A DNA stretch of 64,000 nucleotides from the NCBI GenBank assembly GCA_014359885.1, contig JACIYN010000017.1, positions 97,001 through 161,000 of the forward strand, read 5' to 3'. The notes beneath the pieces are model-generated. The model had not been told where the DNA came from, ran no database searches, and saw only the letters and a program-made list of their open reading frames with translations. Position numbers and translations under genes: made by a program. This stretch comes from Desulfacinum sp. Its GTDB lineage: Bacteria; Desulfobacterota; Syntrophobacteria; Syntrophobacterales; DSM-9756. Below, in pieces: positions 19,107 through 28,186 of the stretch (position 1 is the stretch's first letter; the number at the start of each line of letters is the position of its first letter).

Positions 19107-20336
19107 ATGAAACGGTCGGTTGGAATGTGGCTCATGGTCTGGCTTCTGGCGATGGGACTGATGGCGGTGCCGGCGGCCGGCCGGGCGGCCGATCCCGTGA
19201 AGATCGGCTTTGTCTACATCATGTCCGGCCCCTTCGCCACCTACGGACAGTTCGCCAAGCAGGGGGCCGAGATGGCCGTGGATGAGATCAACGCCGCGGG
19301 CGGCATCCTGGGGCGGCCGGTGGAGGCCTTCTTCGAGGATTCCACGGGCAAGCCCGACGTGGCGGTGCGGGCCATTCGAAAGCTCGTGTATCAGGACGGC
19401 GTGGATTGCGTCATCGGCCTGGATTCCAGCGGTGTGGCCAAGACGGTGGTGCCTCTCATGCCCGAGATGAAGACCCCTCTCATCATCACCCACGCCGCCA
19501 CGCCGGACGTGACGGGAAGTGTTTGCAACAAGTACACGTTCCGCGTGTCGGTCAACCTGGCCCAGAACGTGAAAGCCGCGGCCCTGCTGGCGGCGGAGAC
19601 GAAAGCCAAGGTGTGGACCACCGTGGGACCGGACTACGCCTTCGGGCACCAGTCCTGGGAATACTTCCAGAAGTACCTGAAGGCCCTGCGCGCGGACGTG
19701 ACCTTCCTTCCCGATGATCAGGCGGCCTTCGCCCCCATCAAGACCACCGACTTCAGTTCCTACATCACCAAGATCATGCAGGCCAAGCCGGAGGGCGTGC
19801 TCATCTCCCTCTGGGGCGGCAATCTCATCGACTTCGTCCGCCAGGCCTCGGAGATGGGATTTTTCAACGGGGACTGGGAGGTGCTCATGACCCTGGGCGC
19901 GGCCACGGAGGTCCTCTACGCCCTGGGGGACAAGATGCCCGAAGGCCTTTGGGTGGGCACCCGCTATTGGTTTCTGGGCAATGATTCACCGAAGAACGTG
20001 GCCTTCCGGGATAGCTACGTGAAGCGCTACGGCCAGTTCCCGTCCTACAACGCCCACGGGGCCTATGCGGCGCTCTATACCTACAAGACCGCGGCGGAAA
20101 AGGCGAAATCGGTGGAAAAGGACGCCGTGATCGCCGCCCTGGAAGGCCTCACGGTGGAGCTTCCCGTGGGAACGGTAACGATCCGCCCCGAGGACCATCA
20201 GGCCCTCACGGACGCCACCTGGGGAAAAACCGCGGCGGATCCCAACTACCCCATCCGGATCCTGAAGCCGGTGAAGATCTTTCCAGCCAAGGATGTGACC
20301 CCTGCGCCCGAGGAAACCGGCTGCACCATGAAGTAG
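19107..20336 (+). CDS. livK: Branched-chain amino acid ABC transporter substrate-binding protein
   Basis: Signal peptide then PVKIGFVYIMSGPFATYGQFAKQGAEMAVDEINAAGGILGRPVE; followed by livHMGF. Confidence 0.92.
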   Translation: MKRSVGMWLMVWLLAMGLMAVPAAGRAADPVKIGFVYIMSGPFATYGQFAKQGAEMAVDEINAAGGILGRPVEAFFEDSTGKPDVAVRAIRKLVYQDGVDCVIGLDSSGVAKTVVPLMPEMKTPLIITHAATPDVTGSVCNKYTFRVSVNLAQNVKAAALLAAETKAKVWTTVGPDYAFGHQSWEYFQKYLKALRADVTFLPDDQAAFAPIKTTDFSSYITKIMQAKPEGVLISLWGGNLIDFVRQASEMGFFNGDWEVLMTLGAATEVLYALGDKMPEGLWVGTRYWFLGNDSPKNVAFRDSYVKRYGQFPSYNAHGAYAALYTYKTAAEKAKSVEKDAVIAALEGLTVELPVGTVTIRPEDHQALTDATWGKTAADPNYPIRILKPVKIFPAKDVTPAPEETGCTMK

Positions 20337-20343
20337 AAAGACG

Positions 20344-20483
20344 GAGCCTGTCCGAGAACGATTGATTTGCGCCGTTCAACGCCCATTCGTCATCCCCGCG
20401 GAAGCGGGGATCCTGACTTTTCTGTAAGTTATGGACTCCCGCTTGCGCGGGAGTGACGGTTCGGCGAGTTCTCGGACAAGCTC
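20344..20483 (+). repeat. ~140-bp element D: 16-bp TIR GAGCCTGTCCGAGAAC/GTTCTCGGACAAGCTC flanking two GC hairpins
   Basis: cgtcatccccgcggaagcggggatcc ... ggactcccgcttgcgcgggagtgacgg inside TIRs. Confidence 0.85.
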
Positions 20484-20532
20484 CCAGCGATCTGCTGATA
20501 ACCGCCAACCGAAAGCGGAAAACGGACAACGC

Positions 20533-20581
20533 ATCACGCATCACGGATAACGGATCACGGATCACGGACAACGGATCACGA
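20533..20581 (+). repeat. Heptad array ATCACGC ATCACGG ATAACGG ATCACGG ATCACGG ACAACGG ATCACGA immediately upstream of livH
   Basis: Read directly. Confidence 0.93.
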
Positions 20582-20586
20582 AAACC

Positions 20587-21447
20587 ATGGAATCCCTTCT
20601 CACCAACGCTCTGAACGGCCTGAGCTGGGGCATGCTGCTCTTTCTCATCTCCGTGGGTCTCACCACGATCTTCGGCGTCCTGGGGGTCCTCAATTTCGCC
20701 CACGGCTCCCTTTTCATGTTGGGAGCCTACGGCACCATGACGGTGATGCACCTCTTCCCCTCCTTCTGGGCGGGGGTGCTCATTGCGCCGGTGGCCACGG
20801 CGCTACTGGGCATGGCGCTGGAAGTGACCCTCCTTCGGCGGGTGTACGGACGCGATGTGAGCTATCAACTGCTCCTGACCTTCGCTGTCCTCCTGGTCTT
20901 GGATGACGCCGTGCGCATCGTCTGGGGACCGGCCTACCACGTGGTGGACCCCCCTGCCCTGCTGGCCGGAACCGTGCCCCTCTTTGCCCATTCCTACCCC
21001 GTTTACCGGCTCTTTCTCATCGCCGTGGGGCCGGTGCTGGGCCTGGCCCTGTGGGCCTTCTTTTCCTGGACGCGCTGGGGGAAAATCATCCGGGCGGCGG
21101 CCCAGGATCGGGAGATGGCCGAAGGGGTGGGCATCCGCGTGCCGCTCCTCTTCACGCTGGTCTTCGGCCTGGGGGCGTGGCTGGCCGCCTTGGGAGGCGC
21201 CCTGGCGGCCCCCCACCAGAGTGTGGGGCCGGCCATGGGCGAAAGGATCATCATCGAAAGCTTCATCGTGGTGGTGGTGGGAGGCCTGGGGAGCTTTCCC
21301 GGGGCGTTTGCTGGCGCCCTGCTCCTGGGGCTCCTGGAGGCCTTCGGCACCACCTTTGCCGGTCGGGTGCAGATGGCGCTGCCCTATCTGCTGCTGGCCC
21401 TGGTGCTGTTGGTGAGGCCGCGGGGGCTTTTGGGAAGGGAGGTGTGA
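20587..21447 (+). CDS. livH: Branched-chain amino acid ABC transporter permease
   Basis: NGLSWGMLLFLISVGLTTIFGVLGVLNFAHGSLFMLGAY. Confidence 0.93.
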   Translation: MESLLTNALNGLSWGMLLFLISVGLTTIFGVLGVLNFAHGSLFMLGAYGTMTVMHLFPSFWAGVLIAPVATALLGMALEVTLLRRVYGRDVSYQLLLTFAVLLVLDDAVRIVWGPAYHVVDPPALLAGTVPLFAHSYPVYRLFLIAVGPVLGLALWAFFSWTRWGKIIRAAAQDREMAEGVGIRVPLLFTLVFGLGAWLAALGGALAAPHQSVGPAMGERIIIESFIVVVVGGLGSFPGAFAGALLLGLLEAFGTTFAGRVQMALPYLLLALVLLVRPRGLLGREV

Positions 21448-22415
21448 TGGTGAAACGACCTTCCCTTTCCGGCTGGCCTGGGGCCCTGGTTCTGCTCCTT
21501 TTTCTTGCGGCGGCGCCTTCTTTTCTGCCCGTCTACTGGGTTCTTCTGGGGACGGAGATCCTCATCATGGGCCTCTTTGCCATGAGCTTCAACCTGCTCT
21601 TCGGCTACACCGGCCTGCTTTCCTTCGGCCAGGCGGGTCTGTTGGGGGTGGGCGCCTACACGGCTGCGCTCCTCATGACCCATGGGGTCACGTCCCTTTG
21701 GCTCGTTCTTCTCGGTTCCGTGGGCGCGGCCGCCGTGACGGCCCTCCTGGTGGGGTTTCTTTGCGTGCGCCGCGACGAGATCTTTTTCGCCATGTTGTCC
21801 CTGGCCCTGGGGATGATGCTCTTTACCGTGGCCCACAACTGGCGGGAAGTCACGGGGGGAAGCGACGGACTGCCGGTCTTTTCCGTCCCTCCGGTGGTGC
21901 TGGGACCCTGGAAGGTATCACTTTTCGCCCCCACATCGGCCTACTACTTCGTACTCTTCTGGGCCGTGGCGGGAGCGCTCTTCCTGTGGGCGGTGGTCCG
22001 GTCCCCTTTCGGCCTCATCCTGAAGGCGGTAAGGGAGAACAAGGAACGCCTTTCCTTTTCGGGCGCCAACGTCAAGGCCGTTCGGCTGGCGGCGTTCGTC
22101 ACGGCGGGAGCCCTGGCGGGCCTGGCTGGCTTCCTTCTTTGCCTCTTCAACCGCATGGCGACTCCGGACATGCTCCATTGGAGTTTTTCCGCACGGCCGG
22201 TTCTCATGACCATCCTGGGTGGTGCCGGCACGTTCCTGGGGCCGGCGGTGGGAGCGGCCATCTTCTTCGTGCTGGAACATTGGGTCACCACCTTTACGGA
22301 AAACTGGATGATCGTGCTGGGAGCCATCCTCATCCCCGTGGTTCTCTTTTTCCCGGAAGGCATTTGGGGCACGCTGCTCCACGCCTTCCGCAGCCGGAGG
22401 CGGAGCACCCCATGA
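21447..22415 (+). CDS. livM: Branched-chain amino acid ABC transporter permease
   Basis: FNLLFGYTGLLSFGQAGLLGVGAY; start coupled to livH stop. Confidence 0.93.
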   Translation: MVKRPSLSGWPGALVLLLFLAAAPSFLPVYWVLLGTEILIMGLFAMSFNLLFGYTGLLSFGQAGLLGVGAYTAALLMTHGVTSLWLVLLGSVGAAAVTALLVGFLCVRRDEIFFAMLSLALGMMLFTVAHNWREVTGGSDGLPVFSVPPVVLGPWKVSLFAPTSAYYFVLFWAVAGALFLWAVVRSPFGLILKAVRENKERLSFSGANVKAVRLAAFVTAGALAGLAGFLLCLFNRMATPDMLHWSFSARPVLMTILGGAGTFLGPAVGAAIFFVLEHWVTTFTENWMIVLGAILIPVVLFFPEGIWGTLLHAFRSRRRSTP

Positions 22416-23176
22416 AACAGCGGCCGATCCTCAGTGTGGAAGACGTGCATCACTCCTTCGGAAAGTTCGCGGCCCTTTCCGGGGTGTCGCTCCAGGTCCC
22501 GGAAGGGCGGCTCACGGCCCTCATCGGGCCCAACGGCGCCGGCAAAACCACCTTCTACAACGTGGTTTCCGGGCGCTATCGGCCCAGCCGGGGGAAGGTC
22601 CGTTTTCGGGGCCGGGATGTGACGGGTCTGCCCCCCCATCGGGTGTGCGCCCGGGGCCTGGCGCGATCGTTCCAAATCACCAATATCTTTGAACGATTGA
22701 CGGTATTGGAAAACGTTCTGGTGCCCCTGGTGGTGAAAAACGGGGGAACGTTCTGTTTCTGGCGCCGTCTGAAAGGGGACAAGGCACTGGAAAGGGCGGC
22801 CTTGGAGGTCCTGGCCATGGTGGGCCTGGAGGACAAGGCCCACCTGGACGTGCACGAACTTCCCTATGGGGATAAGCGCCTGGTGGAAATGGCCATCGTG
22901 CTGGCCGGTCGGCCTCAGATGGTCCTCCTGGACGAACCCACGGCAGGAATGAATCCCGAGGAGACGGACCACATGATCCGGCTCATCAAGAGCCTGGCCG
23001 AAACCTCCGGGACCACCTTTTTCATTACCGAGCACGACATGAAGGTGGTCTTTTCCGTGGCCGACTATATCTACGTGCTCCATCAGGGAAAGCTCCTTGC
23101 CGAAGGAACTCCGGAGCAAATCCGCGCCGACCGCCGGGTGAAGGAAGCCTATCTGGGAGGAACCAGTGAGCCTTGA
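22412..23176 (+). CDS. livG: Branched-chain amino acid ABC transporter ATP-binding protein
   Basis: GPNGAGKTTFYNVVSG, VLLDEPTAGMNPEE. Confidence 0.93.
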   Translation: MKQRPILSVEDVHHSFGKFAALSGVSLQVPEGRLTALIGPNGAGKTTFYNVVSGRYRPSRGKVRFRGRDVTGLPPHRVCARGLARSFQITNIFERLTVLENVLVPLVVKNGGTFCFWRRLKGDKALERAALEVLAMVGLEDKAHLDVHELPYGDKRLVEMAIVLAGRPQMVLLDEPTAGMNPEETDHMIRLIKSLAETSGTTFFITEHDMKVVFSVADYIYVLHQGKLLAEGTPEQIRADRRVKEAYLGGTSEP

Positions 23177-23867
23177 AGTGGTGGATATCCATGTGTACTA
23201 CGGCGACAGCTACGTCCTGCAGGGGATCAGCCTGGAGGTTGGCGAGGAGGAGATCGTCTGTCTGCTGGGCCGAAACGGTGCGGGAAAGACCACGACCCTT
23301 CGGAGCATCGTGGGGTACGCCCCGCCCCGGCGCGGCGAGGTACGCTTCCGGGGAAAGGTGATCAGCGGCCGGCCGGTGCACGAGATCGTTCTGGCCGGCA
23401 TCGGTTATGTGCCGGAAGACCGGCGCATCTTTCCGGGGCTTACGGTGGAAGAGAATCTGGAGGTGGCCGTGCTGCCGGAACGCCCGGGCCGGAAACCCTG
23501 GACTCCGGAGAGGATCTTTAAGGAATTTCCCCTTCTCGAGCGGCTTCGCAAAAAGCGGGGAGGCGAGCTGAGCGGCGGGGAGCAGCAGCTTTTGGCCATC
23601 GCTCGGGCCCTGGTGGGCAATCCCGCTCTTCTGCTTCTGGACGAGCCCTGCGAAGGGTTGGCTCCCGTGGTGGTGGAATTTCTCGCCGAGGTGATTTCGG
23701 GGCTCAAAAATGAGATGCCCATCCTGCTCGCCGAACAGAACGCCCGGTTCGCCCTGTCCGTGGCGGACCGGGGATATGTGATTGAAAAGGGCCGCGTGCA
23801 ATGTGAGGGCCCCGTGGAGGGACTCCGGGAGGACCGAGAGGTCCAGGAGCGGTACCTGGCGGTGTAG
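23166..23867 (+). CDS. livF: Branched-chain amino acid ABC transporter ATP-binding protein
   Basis: GRNGAGKTTTLRSIVG, IGYVPEDRRIFPGLTVEENL, LSGGEQQLLAIARAL. Confidence 0.93.
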   Translation: MSLEVVDIHVYYGDSYVLQGISLEVGEEEIVCLLGRNGAGKTTTLRSIVGYAPPRRGEVRFRGKVISGRPVHEIVLAGIGYVPEDRRIFPGLTVEENLEVAVLPERPGRKPWTPERIFKEFPLLERLRKKRGGELSGGEQQLLAIARALVGNPALLLLDEPCEGLAPVVVEFLAEVISGLKNEMPILLAEQNARFALSVADRGYVIEKGRVQCEGPVEGLREDREVQERYLAV

Positions 23868-23893
23868 GAGGCCTGGAAACTTTCCTTCTCATG

Positions 23894-24015
23894 GTAGCCG
23901 CGGGGCTTCCGCCCTGCGGGGAAGGGCCATCGCAACTTCATGAAGTGCCGGGGAATAGGCGACGGCCCGTCCAACGTCTGGGGCTTCCTCCGCAGCCCTG
24001 AAGGGCTGCGCTACG
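23894..24015 (+). repeat. Composite GTAG/CTAC hairpin module (B-C module)
   Basis: gtagccgcggggcttccgccctgcgg ... gggccatcgc...gcgacggccc ... cgcagccctgaagggctgcgctac. Confidence 0.85.
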
Positions 24016-24077
24016 GGAAAGGCGATGATCCGCAGCGTTTCCGCACCGGCCCCTGGAGCCGCTATCGAGGGTTGGAT

Positions 24078-24105
24078 GTAGGGGCGGTTCGCGAACCGCC
24101 CCTAC
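24078..24105. repeat. 28-bp perfect palindrome GTAGGGGCGGTTCGCGAACCGCCCCTAC (family A)
   Basis: Read directly. Confidence 0.95.
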
Positions 24106-24216
24106 GCCAGTGACATCCGGTTCTTGGACCATTTGGGCGGAAGCCGGGTGGGCCCACGAGCTTGTGCGCCAAGGGCATTGCGCCACCAGATCCCGGGCGG
24201 CCGCAGCGCTCTTTTC

Positions 24217-24340
24217 GTAGCCGCAGGGCTTCCGCCCCGGGGAAAAGGTCCTTCGTAGCCCAATGACACAACAGGCGATAGGCCCCGATAGCCCACCCGA
24301 AGTTCGGAAGTCTTCCGCAGCCCTGAAGGGCTGCGCTACG
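24217..24340 (+). repeat. Composite GTAG/CTAC hairpin module, divergent centre
   Basis: gtagccgcagggcttccgccccggg ... ccgcagccctgaagggctgcgctac. Confidence 0.8.
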
Positions 24341-24510
24341 AGAAAATCGGCCATCGGTAACGTTTTGGACGGCCCCATAGAGCCTTAAGGGCGGTGCGAC
24401 GATGAAAAGTCCGCCCGGCGATTCATCGCACCCAACGCCCGGCCAATGCGCTCCCGATCCGGGTCAACCGCCATGCCCCCGCATGCAAAAGCCTCTGATC
24501 CCGCCCCTCG

Positions 24511-24538
24511 GTAGGGGCGAAGGATCCTTCGCCCCTAC
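24511..24538. repeat. 28-bp perfect palindrome GTAGGGGCGAAGGATCCTTCGCCCCTAC (family A)
   Basis: Read directly. Confidence 0.95.
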
Positions 24539-24723
24539 AACCACGTGGAGGCCCCTCTTTTCGTTGATGGGCCCGCCGAACGGCAGCACGTCGGAGCCTT
24601 TCGAACGGCGGGAGGCTCCGCCGCCCTTGTGGGGGCGTGCTTCGCTTCTGCCCTTCAAAACCCCACGACAGCAAAGAATCGCCCGATTCGGGTGGGAGCC
24701 GGCCTCGGAGCTCGCCGGTTCCG

Positions 24724-25500
24724 CTACCGATGCTTCCAGATGGGAGCGCGCTTCTCCACGAACGCCCGCATGCCTTCCTGGGCGTCATCGGCCAGGCAGT
24801 TCATGACGATGGCTTCCTTGGCGAAATCGTAGGCGGCCCGTTCGTCCAGATCCACCTGGCTGTAGAAGGCCTCCTTCCCAAAGGCGAGGGTAAACCGGCT
24901 GAAGGACGCGATGGATTCGGCCAGCTCCAGGGTTTCTTCCGAAAGCCGCTCCAGGGGCACCACCCGGTTCACCAGGCCCCAGTCCAGGGCCTCCTGGGCG
25001 GAGACGAACCGGCCCGTGACGAGCATCTCCAAGGCGCGACGCCTTCCGATCACCCGGACCAGAGGTACCATGGGGGTGGAGCAGAAAAGCCCGATCTTGA
25101 CCCCCGGCGTGGCGAACTTGGCTCCGGTTTCGGCCACCGCCAGGTCGCAGGCGGCCACCAGCTGGCAGCCGGCCGCCGTGGCGATCCCGTGCACCTGGGC
25201 GATCACCACCTGGGGCAGGCGGTGCAGCTGGAGCATCATCTTGGAACAGGTGCTGAAGAGCCGGCGGTGGGCGTGAAGATCCGCTTCGGGAGCGACCATG
25301 TCCTTGAGATTGTGGCCGGCACAGAAGGCCGATCCTTCGCCCCGGACGATGAGAACGCGTACGCCGGGATCCCGGGCCACCTCGTCCAGGTGGGTCAGGA
25401 TGGATTGGATCACGGGCAGCGACAAAGCGTTTCGGGTGGCGGGGTTGTTCAGGATCAGATGGGCGATGGGTCCCATCCGTTCCAGGATCACTTCCTTCAT
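24724..25500 (-). CDS. Enoyl-CoA hydratase/isomerase family protein
   Basis: SAFCAGHNLKDM, HGIATAAGCQLVAACDLAVA crotonase signatures. Confidence 0.9.
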   Translation of the reverse strand: MKEVILERMGPIAHLILNNPATRNALSLPVIQSILTHLDEVARDPGVRVLIVRGEGSAFCAGHNLKDMVAPEADLHAHRRLFSTCSKMMLQLHRLPQVVIAQVHGIATAAGCQLVAACDLAVAETGAKFATPGVKIGLFCSTPMVPLVRVIGRRRALEMLVTGRFVSAQEALDWGLVNRVVPLERLSEETLELAESIASFSRFTLAFGKEAFYSQVDLDERAAYDFAKEAIVMNCLADDAQEGMRAFVEKRAPIWKHR

Positions 25501-25666
25501 GGGCGGCACCTCCATGGGGTGGCGGGTCTGCGGGTGAGTCGGCGTGGGCGAAGGACGGCCTGGAAAAACGGCATTTTGCTAAAGCTTTCTCCTTGCCCCT
25601 TCGCCCCTTCGCCTTTAACCTTGCTGGGTTTCACACGGATGCCCTCACTCTTAGCACAGGAAAAAG

Positions 25667-26836
25667 GTGGACGAAATGGAATTTATCGATCTGAAAGCCC
25701 AGCAGAAGCGGATCCGCCTTTTGTTGGAAAAGCGGATCGGCGCGGTTCTGGACCACGGCCGGTACGTCCTGGGGCCGGAAGTCATCGAACTGGAAGAGGA
25801 GCTGGCCCGCTACGTGGGGGTGCGCCACGCGGTGAGCTGCGCCTCCGGCACGGACGCGCTCCTCATGGTCCTCATGGCCTGGGGCGTGGGGCCCGGCCAC
25901 GTGGTCTTCACCACCCCGTTTACCTTCATTGCCACGGCGGAGGTGGTGGCCCTGTTGGGAGCGGTTCCGGTCTTCGTGGACGTGGATCCCGAAACGTTCA
26001 ACATGGACCCGGAGAAGCTCCGCCTGGCCGCGGAAGCTCTGGACCGGGACGACCCGTCGCTGCACCCCCTGCCCCAAGCGGCCCGGGGATGCCGGGCCAA
26101 GGCCGTCATTCCCGTGGACCTTTTCGGCCTTCCCGCCGACTACCCGGAGATCGAGCAGGTGGCGACCGAGCGTGGGCTGAAGGTTCTGGAGGATGCGGCC
26201 CAGTCCTTCGGGGCGTCCCTGGGAGGTATCCGGGCGGGCCGGTTCGGCCATGGGGCGGCCACGAGCTTTTTCCCCGCCAAACCCCTGGGAGGCTACGGCG
26301 ACGGGGGCATGTGCTTGACCGACGACGGCGAGCTGGCGGAACGGCTCCGCTCCATCCGGGTCCATGGCCAGGGAAGCCATCGCTACGACCATGTGCGGCT
26401 GGGAATCAACGGGCGCCTGGATACGCTGCAGGCGGCGGTGCTGCTGGCCAAGATGACGATCTTCGACGAGGAGCTGATGCTCCGCCAACAGGCCGCCGAA
26501 CGCTACCGGGAGCTCCTGGAACGCCACCGGCCCGATCTGCAGCTCCAGCACATCCCGGACGGCGCCGTGTCCGCCTGGGCCCAATTTTCCGTCGTCGCCC
26601 CCAGCGAACAGGATCGGGACGCCCTCCGGAAACGCCTGGAGGATGCCGGAATCCCCACGGCCGTCTACTACCCGGTGCCGCTCCACCTGCAGCCCGCCTT
26701 CGCGCATCTGGGCTACAAGGAAGGGGACTTCCCGGTAAGCGAGGACCTGGCCCGACGCATCTTCGCCCTGCCCATGCATCCGTATTTGTCGGCGGAAGAG
26801 CAGCAACACATAGTGGGAGTGATGAGTGATGAGTGA
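25667..26836 (+). CDS. DegT/DnrJ/EryC1/StrS family PLP-dependent aminotransferase
   Basis: SCASGTDALLMVLMAWGVGPG, EDAAQSFGASLGG, SFFPAKPLGGYGDGG. Confidence 0.93.
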   Translation: MDEMEFIDLKAQQKRIRLLLEKRIGAVLDHGRYVLGPEVIELEEELARYVGVRHAVSCASGTDALLMVLMAWGVGPGHVVFTTPFTFIATAEVVALLGAVPVFVDVDPETFNMDPEKLRLAAEALDRDDPSLHPLPQAARGCRAKAVIPVDLFGLPADYPEIEQVATERGLKVLEDAAQSFGASLGGIRAGRFGHGAATSFFPAKPLGGYGDGGMCLTDDGELAERLRSIRVHGQGSHRYDHVRLGINGRLDTLQAAVLLAKMTIFDEELMLRQQAAERYRELLERHRPDLQLQHIPDGAVSAWAQFSVVAPSEQDRDALRKRLEDAGIPTAVYYPVPLHLQPAFAHLGYKEGDFPVSEDLARRIFALPMHPYLSAEEQQHIVGVMSDE

Positions 26837-26881
26837 TGAGTGATGAGTGATGGGTGATGGGTGATGAGAGATGGGGGATGG
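26819..26881 (+). repeat. Heptad array GTGATGA x4, GTGATGG x2, GTGATGA, GAGATGG, GGGATGG
   Basis: Read directly; overlaps 3' end of DegT gene. Confidence 0.95.
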
Positions 26882-26889
26882 AGGTGGAG

Positions 26890-27312
26890 TCAGGTGGGGG
26901 GATGTTGCTTGAAATGGCGCAGGAGTCCTAAAAGAAGCTTGCGCACCTGTTCGATCTTGCTTTCCAGGCTTTCGTCCCGGGCTAGGCCCAAATCGGTGGC
27001 AAGTATCCATTGGGTTTCCAGCTCGGCCAGCGAACCCAGGGCAACGTAAAGAAATTGAATGAATTCCTTTCTGGAATTGCGTGCGGCACCTTCGGCGATG
27101 TTGCAGGGAACGGACACCGCAGCGCGCCTCATCTGGGCCGTCATCCCATAAACTTCTTCCTTGGGGAACCGTGAGGTGACTAGGTAGACGGCCTTGGCCA
27201 AATCCATGGCGGCTTTCCAGAGTTCCAGATCCTTGTGGGTGCGCACCTCCGCCTCCTGCCTTCTACCTTCCTGGGCTTCCCTGCTCACCTGTATGTCATC
27301 TGTATCAAGCAT
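26890..27312 (-). CDS. Four-helix-bundle protein (S23/IVP family)
   Basis: HKDLELWKAAMDLAKAVYLVTSRFPKEEVYGMTAQMRRAAVSVPCNIAEGAAR. Confidence 0.9.
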   Translation of the reverse strand: MLDTDDIQVSREAQEGRRQEAEVRTHKDLELWKAAMDLAKAVYLVTSRFPKEEVYGMTAQMRRAAVSVPCNIAEGAARNSRKEFIQFLYVALGSLAELETQWILATDLGLARDESLESKIEQVRKLLLGLLRHFKQHPPT

Positions 27313-27329
27313 TACGGCAGTCCTTTACC

Positions 27330-27357
27330 CATCACTCGTCACTCATCACTCGTCACC
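27330..27357 (-). repeat. Heptad array CATCACT CGTCACT CATCACT CGTCACC
   Basis: Read directly; overlaps purN stop codon. Confidence 0.93.
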
Positions 27358-28168
27358 CTCTAAACCGAAACGCCGACTCCACCCAGGAGCCGATGATTTC
27401 TCGGTAGTTGGGGTCGGCGATGCGCACACGCGGGCGGGATCCCGGCCCGGGTTCCACCCGCACCCTACCGTCGGCGATCCAGTTGATCACCTGGGCGTAG
27501 ATCTTGTACTCCAGATGGAGCCCTCGGTTCTGCACGGTGCGCTCGTCGTCTTCGTCGAAGATGGGATAGACGGCCTGGGCGATGACGGGTCCCGAATCCT
27601 CTCCTTCGTCCACGAAGTGGACGGTCACGCCGCCCCACTTGCAGCCGTAACGGAAGGTATCCCGGTAGCCGTGCCGTCCGGGAAAGGCGGGAAGGAGCGC
27701 CGGGTGGATGTTGACCACCCGGAAGGCGCCCGACGTGTTGTAGTGGTCCAGGAAGTGGGGGGTGAGAAGCCGCATGAAGCCCGCCAGGCAGATGAGATCG
27801 GGCTGGTGCGCGTCCAGCTGGGCCATGAGCTCCCGTTCGGCGCCGATGAGGCGCTGAACGCGCGCACGGGCCGCCTCCGGGGAAACCCCGGGGCTCAGGA
27901 TCCGCTGGCGGTCCAGGACCTGATCCACCAGCGCTTCGTCCAGGGCCGGCATGGGTTCGGAAGTCATGTGGCGGGCGTAATCCACCACGAACGTGGGGAT
28001 TCCGGCCATGCGGGCCCGTTCCAGGCCGTAGGCGTCCGCGCGGTCGCTTCCGACGCAGACGATCCGGGCCCTGAGGGATCCGTCGTTCATCCGGTCGATC
28101 AGGGCCTGCAGGTTGGTCCCGCCGCCGGAAAGAAGAACGGCGATGCGCAGGGGCTGGGAAGTGTTCAT
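27353..28168 (-). CDS. purN: Phosphoribosylglycinamide formyltransferase
   Basis: IAVLLSGGGTNLQALID, NIHPALLPAFPG, GVTVHFVDEGEDSGPVIAQ. Confidence 0.93.
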   Translation of the reverse strand: MNTSQPLRIAVLLSGGGTNLQALIDRMNDGSLRARIVCVGSDRADAYGLERARMAGIPTFVVDYARHMTSEPMPALDEALVDQVLDRQRILSPGVSPEAARARVQRLIGAERELMAQLDAHQPDLICLAGFMRLLTPHFLDHYNTSGAFRVVNIHPALLPAFPGRHGYRDTFRYGCKWGGVTVHFVDEGEDSGPVIAQAVYPIFDEDDERTVQNRGLHLEYKIYAQVINWIADGRVRVEPGPGSRPRVRIADPNYREIIGSWVESAFRFRG

Positions 28169-28186
28169 GGCTTCCTCCCTCTGGGG

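Noticed and set aside
24637-26829. 730-aa plus ORF across enoyl-CoA hydratase and DegT genes
   Set aside because: Out-of-frame/antisense translation across two real genes and an intergenic gap
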